A DNA stretch of 21,393 nt from a virus: positions 1 to 21,393 of the IMG/VR virus record IMGVR_UViG_3300032284_001989; one strand, 5' to 3'. Shown in pieces: positions 7,829 through 14,832 of this stretch; position 1 is the stretch's first letter, and each line of letters starts with the position of its first letter. A model generated the notes under the pieces. That model searched no databases and was not told the origin of the DNA. It worked only from the letters and a program-made list of their open reading frames with translations. A program made the position numbers and the translations under genes.

Positions 7829-8332
7829 ATGCAAATATTAACATTAGACAACAAAACATTCTATCTAAATGATTTACCAGATGAGATTGATGAAGATTTT
7901 AGATTTTCTGTTTTAGATAACAGCGACAATCAAAATCCTGATTACTTCTTTCTGCCATTAATCTTTTTAGAATCATTTACAGGACCCGCCGCTGTACTTA
8001 AAGTGGGCCCACATGAAATTACTATGCCGTTAGATTGGTGCACCATTGTAGGCGATCCAACTGGCCCAGAAATGGAAGTGTTGCCACTTACTAGCTTGAA
8101 CGATAGAGGATTTAAAACATTTACATTTAATCCGTTAAGTAGTTTCCGTCCCGAGTTTTTTGAAATTGATATCATTAACATTTACCAAGATGTTAAATGG
8201 TATTTTCCAAAGATGAAACCAGGACAGTTGTTGACCACACCATTACACGGTGGAGATAAACCGGCATGTGCGTTCTTTGTCAAAGAAGTTAGCCGGCAAA
8301 GTGAGATCGTTGACTATTCTAGGTGTTGGTAA
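7829..8332 (+). CDS. Conserved phage protein of unknown function downstream of uvsW
   Basis: This 167-residue protein has no recognised domain. It is beta-rich with many aromatic and proline residues (DYFFLPLIFLESF, HEITMPLDWCTIVGD, FNPLSSFRPEFFEID). It contains an N-terminal FYLNDLPDEIDEDFRFSVLD region. There are no membrane spans or signal peptide. It begins 1 base after the UvsW stop and ends 1 base before the next ATG, so it is part of the same coupled operon. The Shine-Dalgarno is weak. A replication-linked role is suggested by position only. Confidence 0.85.
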   Translation: MQILTLDNKTFYLNDLPDEIDEDFRFSVLDNSDNQNPDYFFLPLIFLESFTGPAAVLKVGPHEITMPLDWCTIVGDPTGPEMEVLPLTSLNDRGFKTFTFNPLSSFRPEFFEIDIINIYQDVKWYFPKMKPGQLLTTPLHGGDKPACAFFVKEVSRQSEIVDYSRCW

Positions 8333-8333
8333 T

Positions 8334-8630
8334 ATGGGAAATCTTAAACCAGGTGCAACCTATATACATGAACGTGTAGACAACGTAGTCTATGCTAGAG
8401 AGTTTGGTTCCGATCCTAGCACTAGGCAAGTAGTTGGCTGGGATTATGACAAGGACGATCCAAATTTTGACCCACGCACGGCAGATGGCCGACCATTAAT
8501 TGATCAGATGCGAGAAGATCAGCTCTGGGCAAACATCCGTAGGGAAGCAAAGACAAATCCCACTTTGCAGGCGGCCATGGAACGTGTTAAAATGTTATAT
8601 TATTTGAGTAAAGAAAAAGATGGCACTTGA
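8334..8630 (+). CDS. Conserved 98-aa phage protein of unknown function
   Basis: The frame is open from a possible start at 8250, but that would overlap the previous gene by 83 bases. The ATG at 8334, one base after the preceding stop, is preferred. The protein begins MGNLKPGATYIHER and contains VVYAREFGSDP and VGWDYDKDDPNFDP, a pattern I associate with a small protein common in marine T4-like phages. The C-terminal half is helical (LQAAMERVKMLYYLSKEK). It overlaps the gp62-like gene by 11 bases. No function can be assigned. Confidence 0.85.
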   Translation: MGNLKPGATYIHERVDNVVYAREFGSDPSTRQVVGWDYDKDDPNFDPRTADGRPLIDQMREDQLWANIRREAKTNPTLQAAMERVKMLYYLSKEKDGT

Positions 8631-9075
8631 TATTAAACGTGAATTAAATGCAGTTGATAAGAGAGATTATGATTTCTATGATAAACTGTCTGACGAAGAG
8701 AAGAAAGAATTCTCACCCTATATCCTGATGAGATATGTATCAAATGTACAAGGTGATGCCGACACCCAAGAATGGTTCTTAGAACACACTAACGAACATG
8801 TGAACAAACACCATTGGGTATTATCAAAAAATCATAAAGCACTGTTGTGGAAATTATTTGCCGGATGTGGCACTGGTATTACTGCATATCATCCATATCT
8901 TAAAGCTAGCACGAAAGAAAAAGCAGTTAAGATTGAAAAGCTGTTAGCAGAGTTATATCCAGCGATGAAACTTAGAGAAATCAAGCAGTGGGCCAAGATG
9001 CTGTCTAAAGAAGACAAAGAAGAATTGTTTGACAAGATGGGATTTGATAAAAAACAACGCAAGGAATACGAATAA
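8620..9075 (+). CDS. 62: Clamp-loader small subunit, gp62-like
   Basis: This 151-residue, largely helical, charged protein has the layout of T4-type gp62 proteins: an N-terminal helix with a Lys/Asp step (IKRELNAVDKRDYDF), a central SPYILMRYVSNVQGD segment where the family usually has an aligned fold element, a helix with aromatic residues (HHWVLSKNHKALLWKLF), and a Lys/Glu-rich helical C-terminus with EIKQWAKMLSKEDKEEL. Gp62 pairs with the gp44 ATPase to load the sliding clamp. Neither gp44 nor gp45 is in the window. The assignment rests on the pattern, length and replication-block context, and sequence divergence leaves it moderately uncertain. Confidence 0.7.
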   Translation: MALDIKRELNAVDKRDYDFYDKLSDEEKKEFSPYILMRYVSNVQGDADTQEWFLEHTNEHVNKHHWVLSKNHKALLWKLFAGCGTGITAYHPYLKASTKEKAVKIEKLLAELYPAMKLREIKQWAKMLSKEDKEELFDKMGFDKKQRKEYE

Positions 9076-9248
9076 TGTGGACTGTCGGAGTTACAAAAGA
9101 CGATCGGGTATTTTTAGAAACTGACGATTCCACACACGATGTAAGATTGTATGTCAACGGCAATTTTTCATCTAAGGAACAAGAAATAAAATACGCAAGC
9201 GATCTAGCGAGAAAAATTAACGGTACATTGGATGATGCAACTAGCTGA
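9075..9248 (+). CDS. 57-aa conserved small protein between the gp62-like and zinc-finger-like genes
   Basis: The ATG at 9075 overlaps the preceding TAA as TAATG, and the frame runs to the TGA at 9246-9248, giving 57 residues (MWTVGVTKDDRVFLETDD at the start, ending NGTLDDATS). It overlaps the next gene by 17 bases. It fills what would otherwise be a 156-base gap in an operon with no gaps, and its composition is protein-like: a short beta region followed by one helix (KEQEIKYASDLARKING). No function is recognised. Confidence 0.72.
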   Translation: MWTVGVTKDDRVFLETDDSTHDVRLYVNGNFSSKEQEIKYASDLARKINGTLDDATS

Positions 9249-9927
9249 ACAGCCTTTCAACTGCACACATTGTGGTAAGAGTTTTATGAAAGAGAAAACT
9301 CTGTTTGCCCACATGTGTGAACCCAAGCGCAGGTTCATGCAGAAAGATGAAAAACGTGTTCAAACAGGATTCTATGCCTTTAATCAATTTTATAAAATCC
9401 GCCAAGGCTCGAAAATACAAAAGACCTACGACGAATTCTGTAAGAGTGCATACTATAATGCATTTGTTAAATTTGGCAGTTTCATGAATAATGTAAATCC
9501 GTTATATCCAGAAAAATTTATCGAATTTGTGATTAAAAGTGATGTTAAACTTGATCACTGGTGTAGAGATGAACTGTACGAAACATATCTGTATGAGATG
9601 TTGAAAATAGAGCCAGTAGAATCTGCGTGTCGTCGGACTATCACTACAATGATTGAATGGGGTGACACTAGCGGAGCACAATGGAATCATTATTTCAACT
9701 ATGTGAATTTTAATCGAGCAGTGCATGACATTAAAGATGGAAAAATCTCAGCGTGGGTCATTTTAAATTGTTCATCCGGCAAGAAAATGCTTGAAAGTTT
9801 TAATGACGAGCAACTTGACTTAATCAGTAAGTCGCTAGATATTCCGTATTGGATAAAACACTTCAAATCAAACAAAGAAGATGTTGCTGTAGTGAGAGAA
9901 ATCTGTGAAGGTTCAGGAATTGAGTAA
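9232..9927 (+). CDS. Conserved protein with an N-terminal C2HC/C2H2-like zinc finger
   Basis: This 231-residue protein opens with a zinc-finger-like motif: C11 and C14 (CTHC), then H27 and C29 (FAHMC), spaced C-x2-C-x12-H-x-C and followed by basic residues (EPKRR). The remainder is alpha-rich with many aromatics (FYAFNQFYKIRQGSK, HWCRDELYETYLYEML, WIKHFKSN), with no catalytic motif I recognise. The finger suggests nucleic-acid or protein binding. Two adjacent ATG codons (9232 and 9235) could start it; the gene overlaps its predecessor by 17 bases and its stop overlaps the next ATG as TAATG. Its position immediately before the DnaE-like gene makes a joint function worth considering. Confidence 0.88.
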   Translation: MMQLAEQPFNCTHCGKSFMKEKTLFAHMCEPKRRFMQKDEKRVQTGFYAFNQFYKIRQGSKIQKTYDEFCKSAYYNAFVKFGSFMNNVNPLYPEKFIEFVIKSDVKLDHWCRDELYETYLYEMLKIEPVESACRRTITTMIEWGDTSGAQWNHYFNYVNFNRAVHDIKDGKISAWVILNCSSGKKMLESFNDEQLDLISKSLDIPYWIKHFKSNKEDVAVVREICEGSGIE

Positions 9928-10514
9928 TGCCAGATATTGATATTGACTTTGCTAGTCGAGATTTAGTCTTAGATAAGATCAAACATGCTGTGGCCGCGAG
10001 GATCGACAGCAACGATGCTAAAAAACATAACACCGGTGTGTATTGTCATGAAATCCCAGTCAATCCTCTCACCGGACTAGCTAGCATTGATTATGACGAA
10101 GCCGAAAGTCGAGGATATTTTAAGATAGATTTCCTGAATGCTAGTGTCTATAATGACATCCGCGACGAAAATCATATCATTGAATTATTAAAGGTAGAAC
10201 CTTTGTGGGATTTGTTAGAACAGAAAGATTTTTGTGACATGATATTCCATGTTAACGGATATCATGAACTAGTTGCCACACTAAAACCAAAAAATATTGA
10301 ACAGTTAGCTATGTTTCTAGCCTTACTTAGACCGGGTAAAAAACATCTCATCCCAATATGCCAAGAAAAAGGCTTCGATGCGATCAAAGACGAAATTTGG
10401 GTGAAAAATGAGGATGCCTATACGTTTAAGAAGAGTCATGCTGTTGCGTATGCTCATGCTATCGTTGTACAAATGAATAGGATTTGTGAAAGTCTTAGCC
10501 AGTCCGGCGTTTAG
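9927..10514 (+). CDS. Miniature DnaE-like (family C DNA polymerase core) protein
   Basis: This 195-residue protein carries, in order, the hallmark motifs of bacterial Pol III alpha. PDIDIDF (residues 2-8) matches the palm motif whose alternating aspartates bind metal. NTGVY (35-39) sits where DnaE has its conserved Gly-rich step. GYFKIDFL (63-70) matches the GLVKFDFL motif holding the third catalytic Asp (D68). LLRPGK (133-138) matches the RPGP fingers motif, and FKKSHAVAYA (167-176) the FNKSHAAAY motif. DnaE is normally about 1,000-1,200 residues. Here the PHP exonuclease, thumb, beta-binding and OB domains are absent and the palm spacing is greatly shortened. It could be a small polymerase, a primer-handling factor or an inactive decoy. 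The start overlaps the previous stop (TAATG). Confidence 0.85.
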   Translation: MPDIDIDFASRDLVLDKIKHAVAARIDSNDAKKHNTGVYCHEIPVNPLTGLASIDYDEAESRGYFKIDFLNASVYNDIRDENHIIELLKVEPLWDLLEQKDFCDMIFHVNGYHELVATLKPKNIEQLAMFLALLRPGKKHLIPICQEKGFDAIKDEIWVKNEDAYTFKKSHAVAYAHAIVVQMNRICESLSQSGV

Positions 10515-10884
10515 GACTGCGTACTAGCTGTATCGATTTGCGTTTGATGCGTTTTTCTGCGATTTCGCTCAAATTTACCGTAGGACCAAAAATTATAGTA
10601 ATGTCTTTACTATTAAAAGTTTTGATATAGGGTCTAAAAGCAAACATTTCATTTTTTAAGAAAATATTAATTGGAATTTTACGATTTGACTCCCACCACC
10701 ATGTTTCGCCGAGCTCTAAAAAGTTAGATTTTTCAAATTCTGTGCGGATTATGCCAAAATCGTAAATGCTTGTAACATTAGAATCGTAGTTTATAACTAT
10801 CCCTACGTATTCGTCCTCGTTAGAACGTATGCAGGTGATAAACGGAAATTTTTCTTGAAATTCTTGGTCTTTGTTTGACTTCAT
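10495..10884 (-). CDS. Small minus-strand conserved phage protein
   Basis: This 129-residue protein has the cluster GETWWWESNRKIPINIFLK, followed by FRPYIKTF, and ends in a very basic stretch (AEKRIKRKSIQLVRSPKRR). The N-terminal half is beta-rich (FPFITCIRSNEDEYVGIVIN). The pattern resembles a small protein conserved in marine T4-type phages; function unknown, with nucleic-acid binding possible from the basic tail. AAGG lies just upstream of the ATG on the minus strand. It runs against the replication operon and its 3' end overlaps the DnaE-like gene by 20 bases, so antisense transcription of that gene's end is likely. Confidence 0.85.
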   Translation of the reverse strand: MKSNKDQEFQEKFPFITCIRSNEDEYVGIVINYDSNVTSIYDFGIIRTEFEKSNFLELGETWWWESNRKIPINIFLKNEMFAFRPYIKTFNSKDITIIFGPTVNLSEIAEKRIKRKSIQLVRSPKRRTG

Positions 10885-10890
10885 ATACCT

Positions 10891-10898
10891 TATAAATA
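10891..10898 (+). promoter_or_regulatory. Exact T4-type late element TATAAATA
   Basis: TATAAATA is the T4 late promoter consensus with no mismatch. The element ends 5 bases before the ATG at 10904 and covers the first base of the alternative ATG at 10898. With T4 geometry transcription would start at 10904, so the mRNA would be leaderless and the 10898 codon would not be transcribed. Confidence 0.6.
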
Positions 10899-10903
10899 TG
10901 CTT

Positions 10904-11812
10904 ATGCAGAAATTACCTGTCTATTTATATACCAATCTATATGACATTATACTAGATTTGGACAACTCACGAGGTGTTAACAACGTCATGTACCAGCGCA
11001 ACCTAATTTTTCAAAAGGGCCTCAAAAATCAGGTCCAGATCCAGTTTAAGAACTCGGATCAAAAACCAGTACCAATAACAGATGGCACATATTTTTTCAG
11101 AATGTTTGATAATTCAAACGTAATGCCATTTGAACCAAAAAAATTAGACATCATCGATGACGGTGTGACTACAAGCACACGTGGCTTGGCACTTTTGACC
11201 TTAACTGAGAGCGATACTATTGACGTACATCCACAAACTTACACATTCAGCATCACCGCGCTAGGTGCTGACGGTAGTTATGTACCAACCTACTCAAATA
11301 CATATTATGGTGTTAATGGTGTAGCAGAAATCCGTGATGACGTACAACCATTTTTAACCGAAAGTTTTTCAACAGAAACATTTACCTACTACAGAGATCA
11401 ACCCATCGACAGATTTGGACAAGTTCAATACAACTGGTGGACATTTAGCTCAGGCACCCTCGAAGCCGACCCTGCACTCAATACAAATAATGGCCTACAA
11501 ACATTTGCTCTATACCTCGATAACTTCAAAGGTCATGTGGACATTTATGGTACACTCCAAAATACTCCAAGTGGCATGGGCAATGCCAACGAACAGTATG
11601 CCCTATTGAAAACAATCAAGTATGATAAGAATTTTACCGGTGTAGATTACCTCAATCTATATGGTAATTTTACCAATTTCAAAATCAAATACGTACCAGA
11701 CGGCGACGTTACTGGGTCTAATTGGTATGGAGCATCTCTTCCTGGCAACCCAGAGACAGGACAACCGTACTGGCCTAACGGAAAACTTGACAAAGTCCTA
11801 TTTAGAAGCTAA
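10904..11812 (+). CDS. Probable structural protein (baseplate/tail or head), unidentified
   Basis: From the ATG at 10904 the protein has 302 residues (MQKLPVYLYTNLYDII). The ATG at 10898 and a TTG at 10871 are alternatives, but both lie at or before the presumed transcription start. The sequence is beta-rich and Asn/Thr/Tyr-rich: VQIQFKNSDQKPVPITDGTY, then PQTYTFSITALGADGSYVP, typical of phage virion beta-sandwich domains. The N-terminal pattern 'input value, then KNSDQKPV-TDGTY-F' resembles domains of receptor-binding or baseplate proteins. No signal peptide or membrane span. It sits between replication genes, driven by its own late-type element, which fits a late virion gene. Function is otherwise unknown. 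Confidence 0.85.
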   Translation: MQKLPVYLYTNLYDIILDLDNSRGVNNVMYQRNLIFQKGLKNQVQIQFKNSDQKPVPITDGTYFFRMFDNSNVMPFEPKKLDIIDDGVTTSTRGLALLTLTESDTIDVHPQTYTFSITALGADGSYVPTYSNTYYGVNGVAEIRDDVQPFLTESFSTETFTYYRDQPIDRFGQVQYNWWTFSSGTLEADPALNTNNGLQTFALYLDNFKGHVDIYGTLQNTPSGMGNANEQYALLKTIKYDKNFTGVDYLNLYGNFTNFKIKYVPDGDVTGSNWYGASLPGNPETGQPYWPNGKLDKVLFRS

Positions 11813-11821
11813 AATAGTTGC

Positions 11822-12823
11822 ATGAACCTGATTCAGGCAACCTTTTTAAATTTCTTACCTCCGAAAAGAAAACAGACACCAAGCGGCTGGATCAGCTTCA
11901 ATGCGCCCTGTTGTGTACACAACGGCGACAGAGCAGACAAACGGCAACGTGGTGGAGTAAAACTAAGCGGAGATGACGGGTTTCAGTTCCACTGCTTCAA
12001 TTGTGGTTTCAAAGCCGGTTGGATGCCTGGAAAATTGCTCAGTAAAAATACCAAAAGTCTCATGCGTTGGTTAGGCATGCCAGACGACGAAGTTAGCAAA
12101 CTTTCACTGGAAGCACTCAAGAACAAGGATGAATTAGACAAAACACCTATACCACTAAATTTCGCATTAGAACCGAAAAATTTGCCAGAAAATTGCCTTT
12201 CCATTGAAACTTGGATCGATGAAGGTTGTGAGGATCCTGATTTTTTAAATGTCATTGGTTACATCCTTGACAGAGGTATGCAACTTGATTGGTACGACTG
12301 GATGTGGTGTCCTGAAGCAGGATATAAGGATCGTGTCATTGTGCCATTTTTCCACGAAAATGTGGTCGTAGGCTGGACAGCCAGAAAAATCAAGGATGGC
12401 AAACCAAAATATTTGACATCGAGTCAACCAGGCTATGTTTTTAATTTAGGCGCACAGGTACACGACAGGAAATTTGTCATTGTCGTCGAAGGACAGTTTG
12501 ATGCTATCGCGATAGATGGCGTGGCGATCGGTCATAATGAGCCAAATGATGCCCAAATTATGAGAATTAACTCATTGGGTCGAGAAGTTATCGTAGTTCC
12601 AGACAATGACAAGCCAGGAGCAAAATTAATCAAGGCGGCCATCGATAATCGTTGGTCAGTGAGCTTGCCAGACTGGGGACCAGATGTAAAAGACGTTGCA
12701 GATGCAGTGAAGAAATTTGGCAGGATTTACACATTTTTCACGATTTTGAAGTATAGAGAGTCGGGAGAGATAAAAATTAAACTACTCAAAAAACAATTAG
12801 AAAACAAACATGACGACAGATAA
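11822..12823 (+). CDS. 61: DNA primase gp61
   Basis: This 333-residue DnaG-type primase would make lagging-strand primers in complex with gp41. The N-terminal zinc-binding domain has C30/C31, H33 and then C58 and C61 (HCFNC). The TOPRIM part is clear: VVEGQFDAIA with E223 and VVPDNDKPGA with D261 and D263, the metal-binding triad expected of primases. Length is close to T4 gp61. No Shine-Dalgarno is visible; AAAATA at 11811-11816 lies 5 bases before the ATG, a poor variant of the TAAATA element seen elsewhere. The 3' end overlaps the gp41 start by 14 bases. Confidence 0.9.
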   Translation: MNLIQATFLNFLPPKRKQTPSGWISFNAPCCVHNGDRADKRQRGGVKLSGDDGFQFHCFNCGFKAGWMPGKLLSKNTKSLMRWLGMPDDEVSKLSLEALKNKDELDKTPIPLNFALEPKNLPENCLSIETWIDEGCEDPDFLNVIGYILDRGMQLDWYDWMWCPEAGYKDRVIVPFFHENVVVGWTARKIKDGKPKYLTSSQPGYVFNLGAQVHDRKFVIVVEGQFDAIAIDGVAIGHNEPNDAQIMRINSLGREVIVVPDNDKPGAKLIKAAIDNRWSVSLPDWGPDVKDVADAVKKFGRIYTFFTILKYRESGEIKIKLLKKQLENKHDDR

Positions 12824-14246
12824 TATACCAAACTACAGCGCCGAGATACAGAGGTTATATCTCGAAATGTTCATGAGTGATGCTGAGACATTTGTGCGTT
12901 GTCAGAACATATTTGACCCCGAAAATTTCGACAGAAAACTCCAGGATGTTGCGGCATTTATCAATGCCTATGTGAATGAATATAAAATTATGCCAGAGGC
13001 ACAGATCGTCAATGCGTCTTGCGGCACAGACCTAAATCCGGTAGAATTACCCAAGGAAAACTATGATTGGTTGATGGCAGAATTTGAGACATTTTCACGC
13101 CATAAAGCACTTGAAAGGGCGATTTTAAAATCAGCTGATTTGTTGGACAAAGGCGATTATGGTCCAGTAGAAAAGATGATTAAAGACGCTGTACAAATCA
13201 GTCTACAGCGTGACATGGGTACAGATTACTTTGAAGATCCTAGACAGCGACTTGAAGCATTGAAGAACTCAAATGGGCAAATTAGCACTGGTTGGCCGTC
13301 GATCGATAAGAAATTGTATGGTGGATTTAATCGAGGTGAATTAAACATTTGGTGTGCGGCATCAGGAGGCGGTAAGAGTTTGTTCCTTGCAAACTTGGGC
13401 TGTAACTGGGCATTGAACGGATTAAACGTCTTGTATCTAACATTTGAGTTGAGCGAAAATTTAGTGGCTATGCGTATGGATAGTATGATGACTGATGTAC
13501 CGACTCGTGAAATTTTTAAGAATCTCGAAGACGTCGAACTCAAGGTTAGGATGCTAGGCAAGAAAGCAGGAAGCATACAAATCAAGTATATGCCTAGTGG
13601 TAAGACTGCGAATGATATCCGTGCATATCTAAAAGAATATCAAGTGAAAAAAGGATGCAAACCTGACATTTTATTGATCGACTATTTGGACTTGATGATG
13701 CCGATGTCAGTTAAAGTTAGTCCAAGCGATCTTTTCGTCAAAGACAAATATGTGTCAGAAGAACTGCGTAACTTGGCTATGGAAACGCAATCGATTGTGT
13801 GTACAGCTAGTCAGTTAAATCGTGCGGCAGTGGAAGAAATTGAGTTTGATCACAGTCATATTTCAGGTGGCTTATCTAAGATCCAAACAGCAGATAATGT
13901 GATTGGTATTTTTACAAGTCGTGCAATGAAGGAACGTGGACGCTATCAAATCCAGTTTATGAAGACTCGTTCTAGTAGCGGAGTTGGACAAAAAGTTGAC
14001 TTGGAATTTGACGTTGATACTCTGAGAATTAAAGACTTAGGTGACGAGGAAAGCGGCGACGGATTCAAGAAACCCGGAGCATCGATTTATGATAGCTTGA
14101 AAAAATCAAGCACAGTTGTAAATCAAGATACAGGTGAAATTAAATCTGATCCTACTGAAGGAATTCCTGTGAGCAAAATCAAAGGTGTAACAGGTAATTC
14201 AAAGATTAGAGAACTACTGGCAAATATCAATCCAGAAAAAGATTAG
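12810..14246 (+). CDS. 41: Replicative DNA helicase gp41 (DnaB-like)
   Basis: This 478-residue RecA-fold hexameric helicase unwinds DNA ahead of the fork and activates gp61. The N-terminal ~130 residues are helical. The core shows Walker A ASGGGKS (184-190), the catalytic Glu strand VLYLTFELSENL, Walker B DILLIDYLDLM and the conserved TASQLNRAA and HISGGLSKIQTADNVIGIF segments of the DnaB/gp41 family. The C-terminal ~70 residues are a flexible Lys/Ser-rich tail with KIRELLANI at the end. The ATG lies within the last codons of gp61, implying coupled expression of the primosome pair. The TAG stop overlaps the stop of the convergent gene on the other strand. Confidence 0.95.
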   Translation: MTTDNIPNYSAEIQRLYLEMFMSDAETFVRCQNIFDPENFDRKLQDVAAFINAYVNEYKIMPEAQIVNASCGTDLNPVELPKENYDWLMAEFETFSRHKALERAILKSADLLDKGDYGPVEKMIKDAVQISLQRDMGTDYFEDPRQRLEALKNSNGQISTGWPSIDKKLYGGFNRGELNIWCAASGGGKSLFLANLGCNWALNGLNVLYLTFELSENLVAMRMDSMMTDVPTREIFKNLEDVELKVRMLGKKAGSIQIKYMPSGKTANDIRAYLKEYQVKKGCKPDILLIDYLDLMMPMSVKVSPSDLFVKDKYVSEELRNLAMETQSIVCTASQLNRAAVEEIEFDHSHISGGLSKIQTADNVIGIFTSRAMKERGRYQIQFMKTRSSSGVGQKVDLEFDVDTLRIKDLGDEESGDGFKKPGASIYDSLKKSSTVVNQDTGEIKSDPTEGIPVSKIKGVTGNSKIRELLANINPEKD

Positions 14247-14803
14247 AACAAGCTAGATATTTTTTGATTAACACAGTGACTGATCGCACGTTGCCACTGT
14301 TCTTCGCCTGTGCCGCTTAGGCAAACATCAATCGAGGCAGGCGCAGTAAGCCAACGATGATCCGGAGTCCACGGACTTATACCGCTCATTTCTCCGTCCA
14401 GTTGTCCTGCACTCCAAGCCGCTAGTCCAATACCAGGTCGCCAAATAGCAGGTCCATCATTTCCGGCTATAGCAGCCAAGATACTGATATCTCCAGTGAT
14501 ACCCAGATCGGGTGTAATTTGTAAGGTGCTCGGACTGGACCAATCCATCGTGTGTACTACGTGTACCCTGGCAGGCTCAACAGGCCCGCCTACGTAGACA
14601 TTCGAAAATCCATTGTACTCGATCCCAGCGGCCTGCATGACTGTTTTCATAGTTACAGCATTAGCTTCTTTATTCACTACTACTCCCCATGCACCATTAA
14701 CTCCGTGTTGCGCCAGCAGGATAACCGCTTTGGAGAAGTGGGGGCTGTTGTTTTTCGGTTGGGAAACTAGTACATTTCCCATGAGTGAATTAAAACTGGT
14801 CAT
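14243..14803 (-). CDS. YqgE/AlgH family (DUF179) protein
   Basis: This 186-residue protein matches the YqgE/AlgH (UPF0301) pattern: GNVLVSQPKNNSPHFSKAVILL, the GAWGVVVNKEA step, VYVGGPVEPARVHVVHT, and the near-signature GLAAWSAGQLDGEMSG followed by W. The length is that of bacterial YqgE (about 185). Bacterial members are cytosolic proteins of poorly known role; AlgH was named as a regulator of alginate synthesis. I see no truncation. It lies alone on the minus strand and converges on gp41 with overlapping stop codons. A CGTAAATA element ends 5 bases before the ATG and no ribosome-binding site is present. Confidence 0.9.
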   Translation of the reverse strand: MTSFNSLMGNVLVSQPKNNSPHFSKAVILLAQHGVNGAWGVVVNKEANAVTMKTVMQAAGIEYNGFSNVYVGGPVEPARVHVVHTMDWSSPSTLQITPDLGITGDISILAAIAGNDGPAIWRPGIGLAAWSAGQLDGEMSGISPWTPDHRWLTAPASIDVCLSGTGEEQWQRAISHCVNQKISSLF

Positions 14804-14808
14804 AGTGA

Positions 14809-14816
14809 TATTTACG
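14809..14816 (-). promoter_or_regulatory. Late-like CGTAAATA before the YqgE/AlgH gene (minus)
   Basis: Read on the minus strand, CGTAAATA ends exactly 5 bases before the ATG at 14803. This is the same spacing as at 189 and 10904. It lies back-to-back with a plus-strand element at 14818-14825, so both divergent genes are served from a 29-base gap. Confidence 0.5.
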
Positions 14817-14817
14817 C

Positions 14818-14825
14818 AATAAATA
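14818..14825 (+). promoter_or_regulatory. Late-like AATAAATA before the nucleotidyltransferase gene
   Basis: AATAAATA ends 7 bases before the ATG at 14833. There is no Shine-Dalgarno between. With T4 geometry the mRNA would have a 2-base leader. Confidence 0.5.
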
Positions 14826-14832
14826 ACAGTCT

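Noticed and set aside
7465-7854. 129-aa open frame on the minus strand within uvsW
   Set aside because: It lies fully antisense to the conserved C-terminal helicase motifs of UvsW and its protein is Phe/Ile/Ser-rich, as expected of a shadow frame. No promoter or ribosome-binding site supports it.
13226-13585. 119-aa minus-strand frame within gp41
   Set aside because: Antisense to the Walker A region of gp41. Its composition looks like a reverse-complement shadow.
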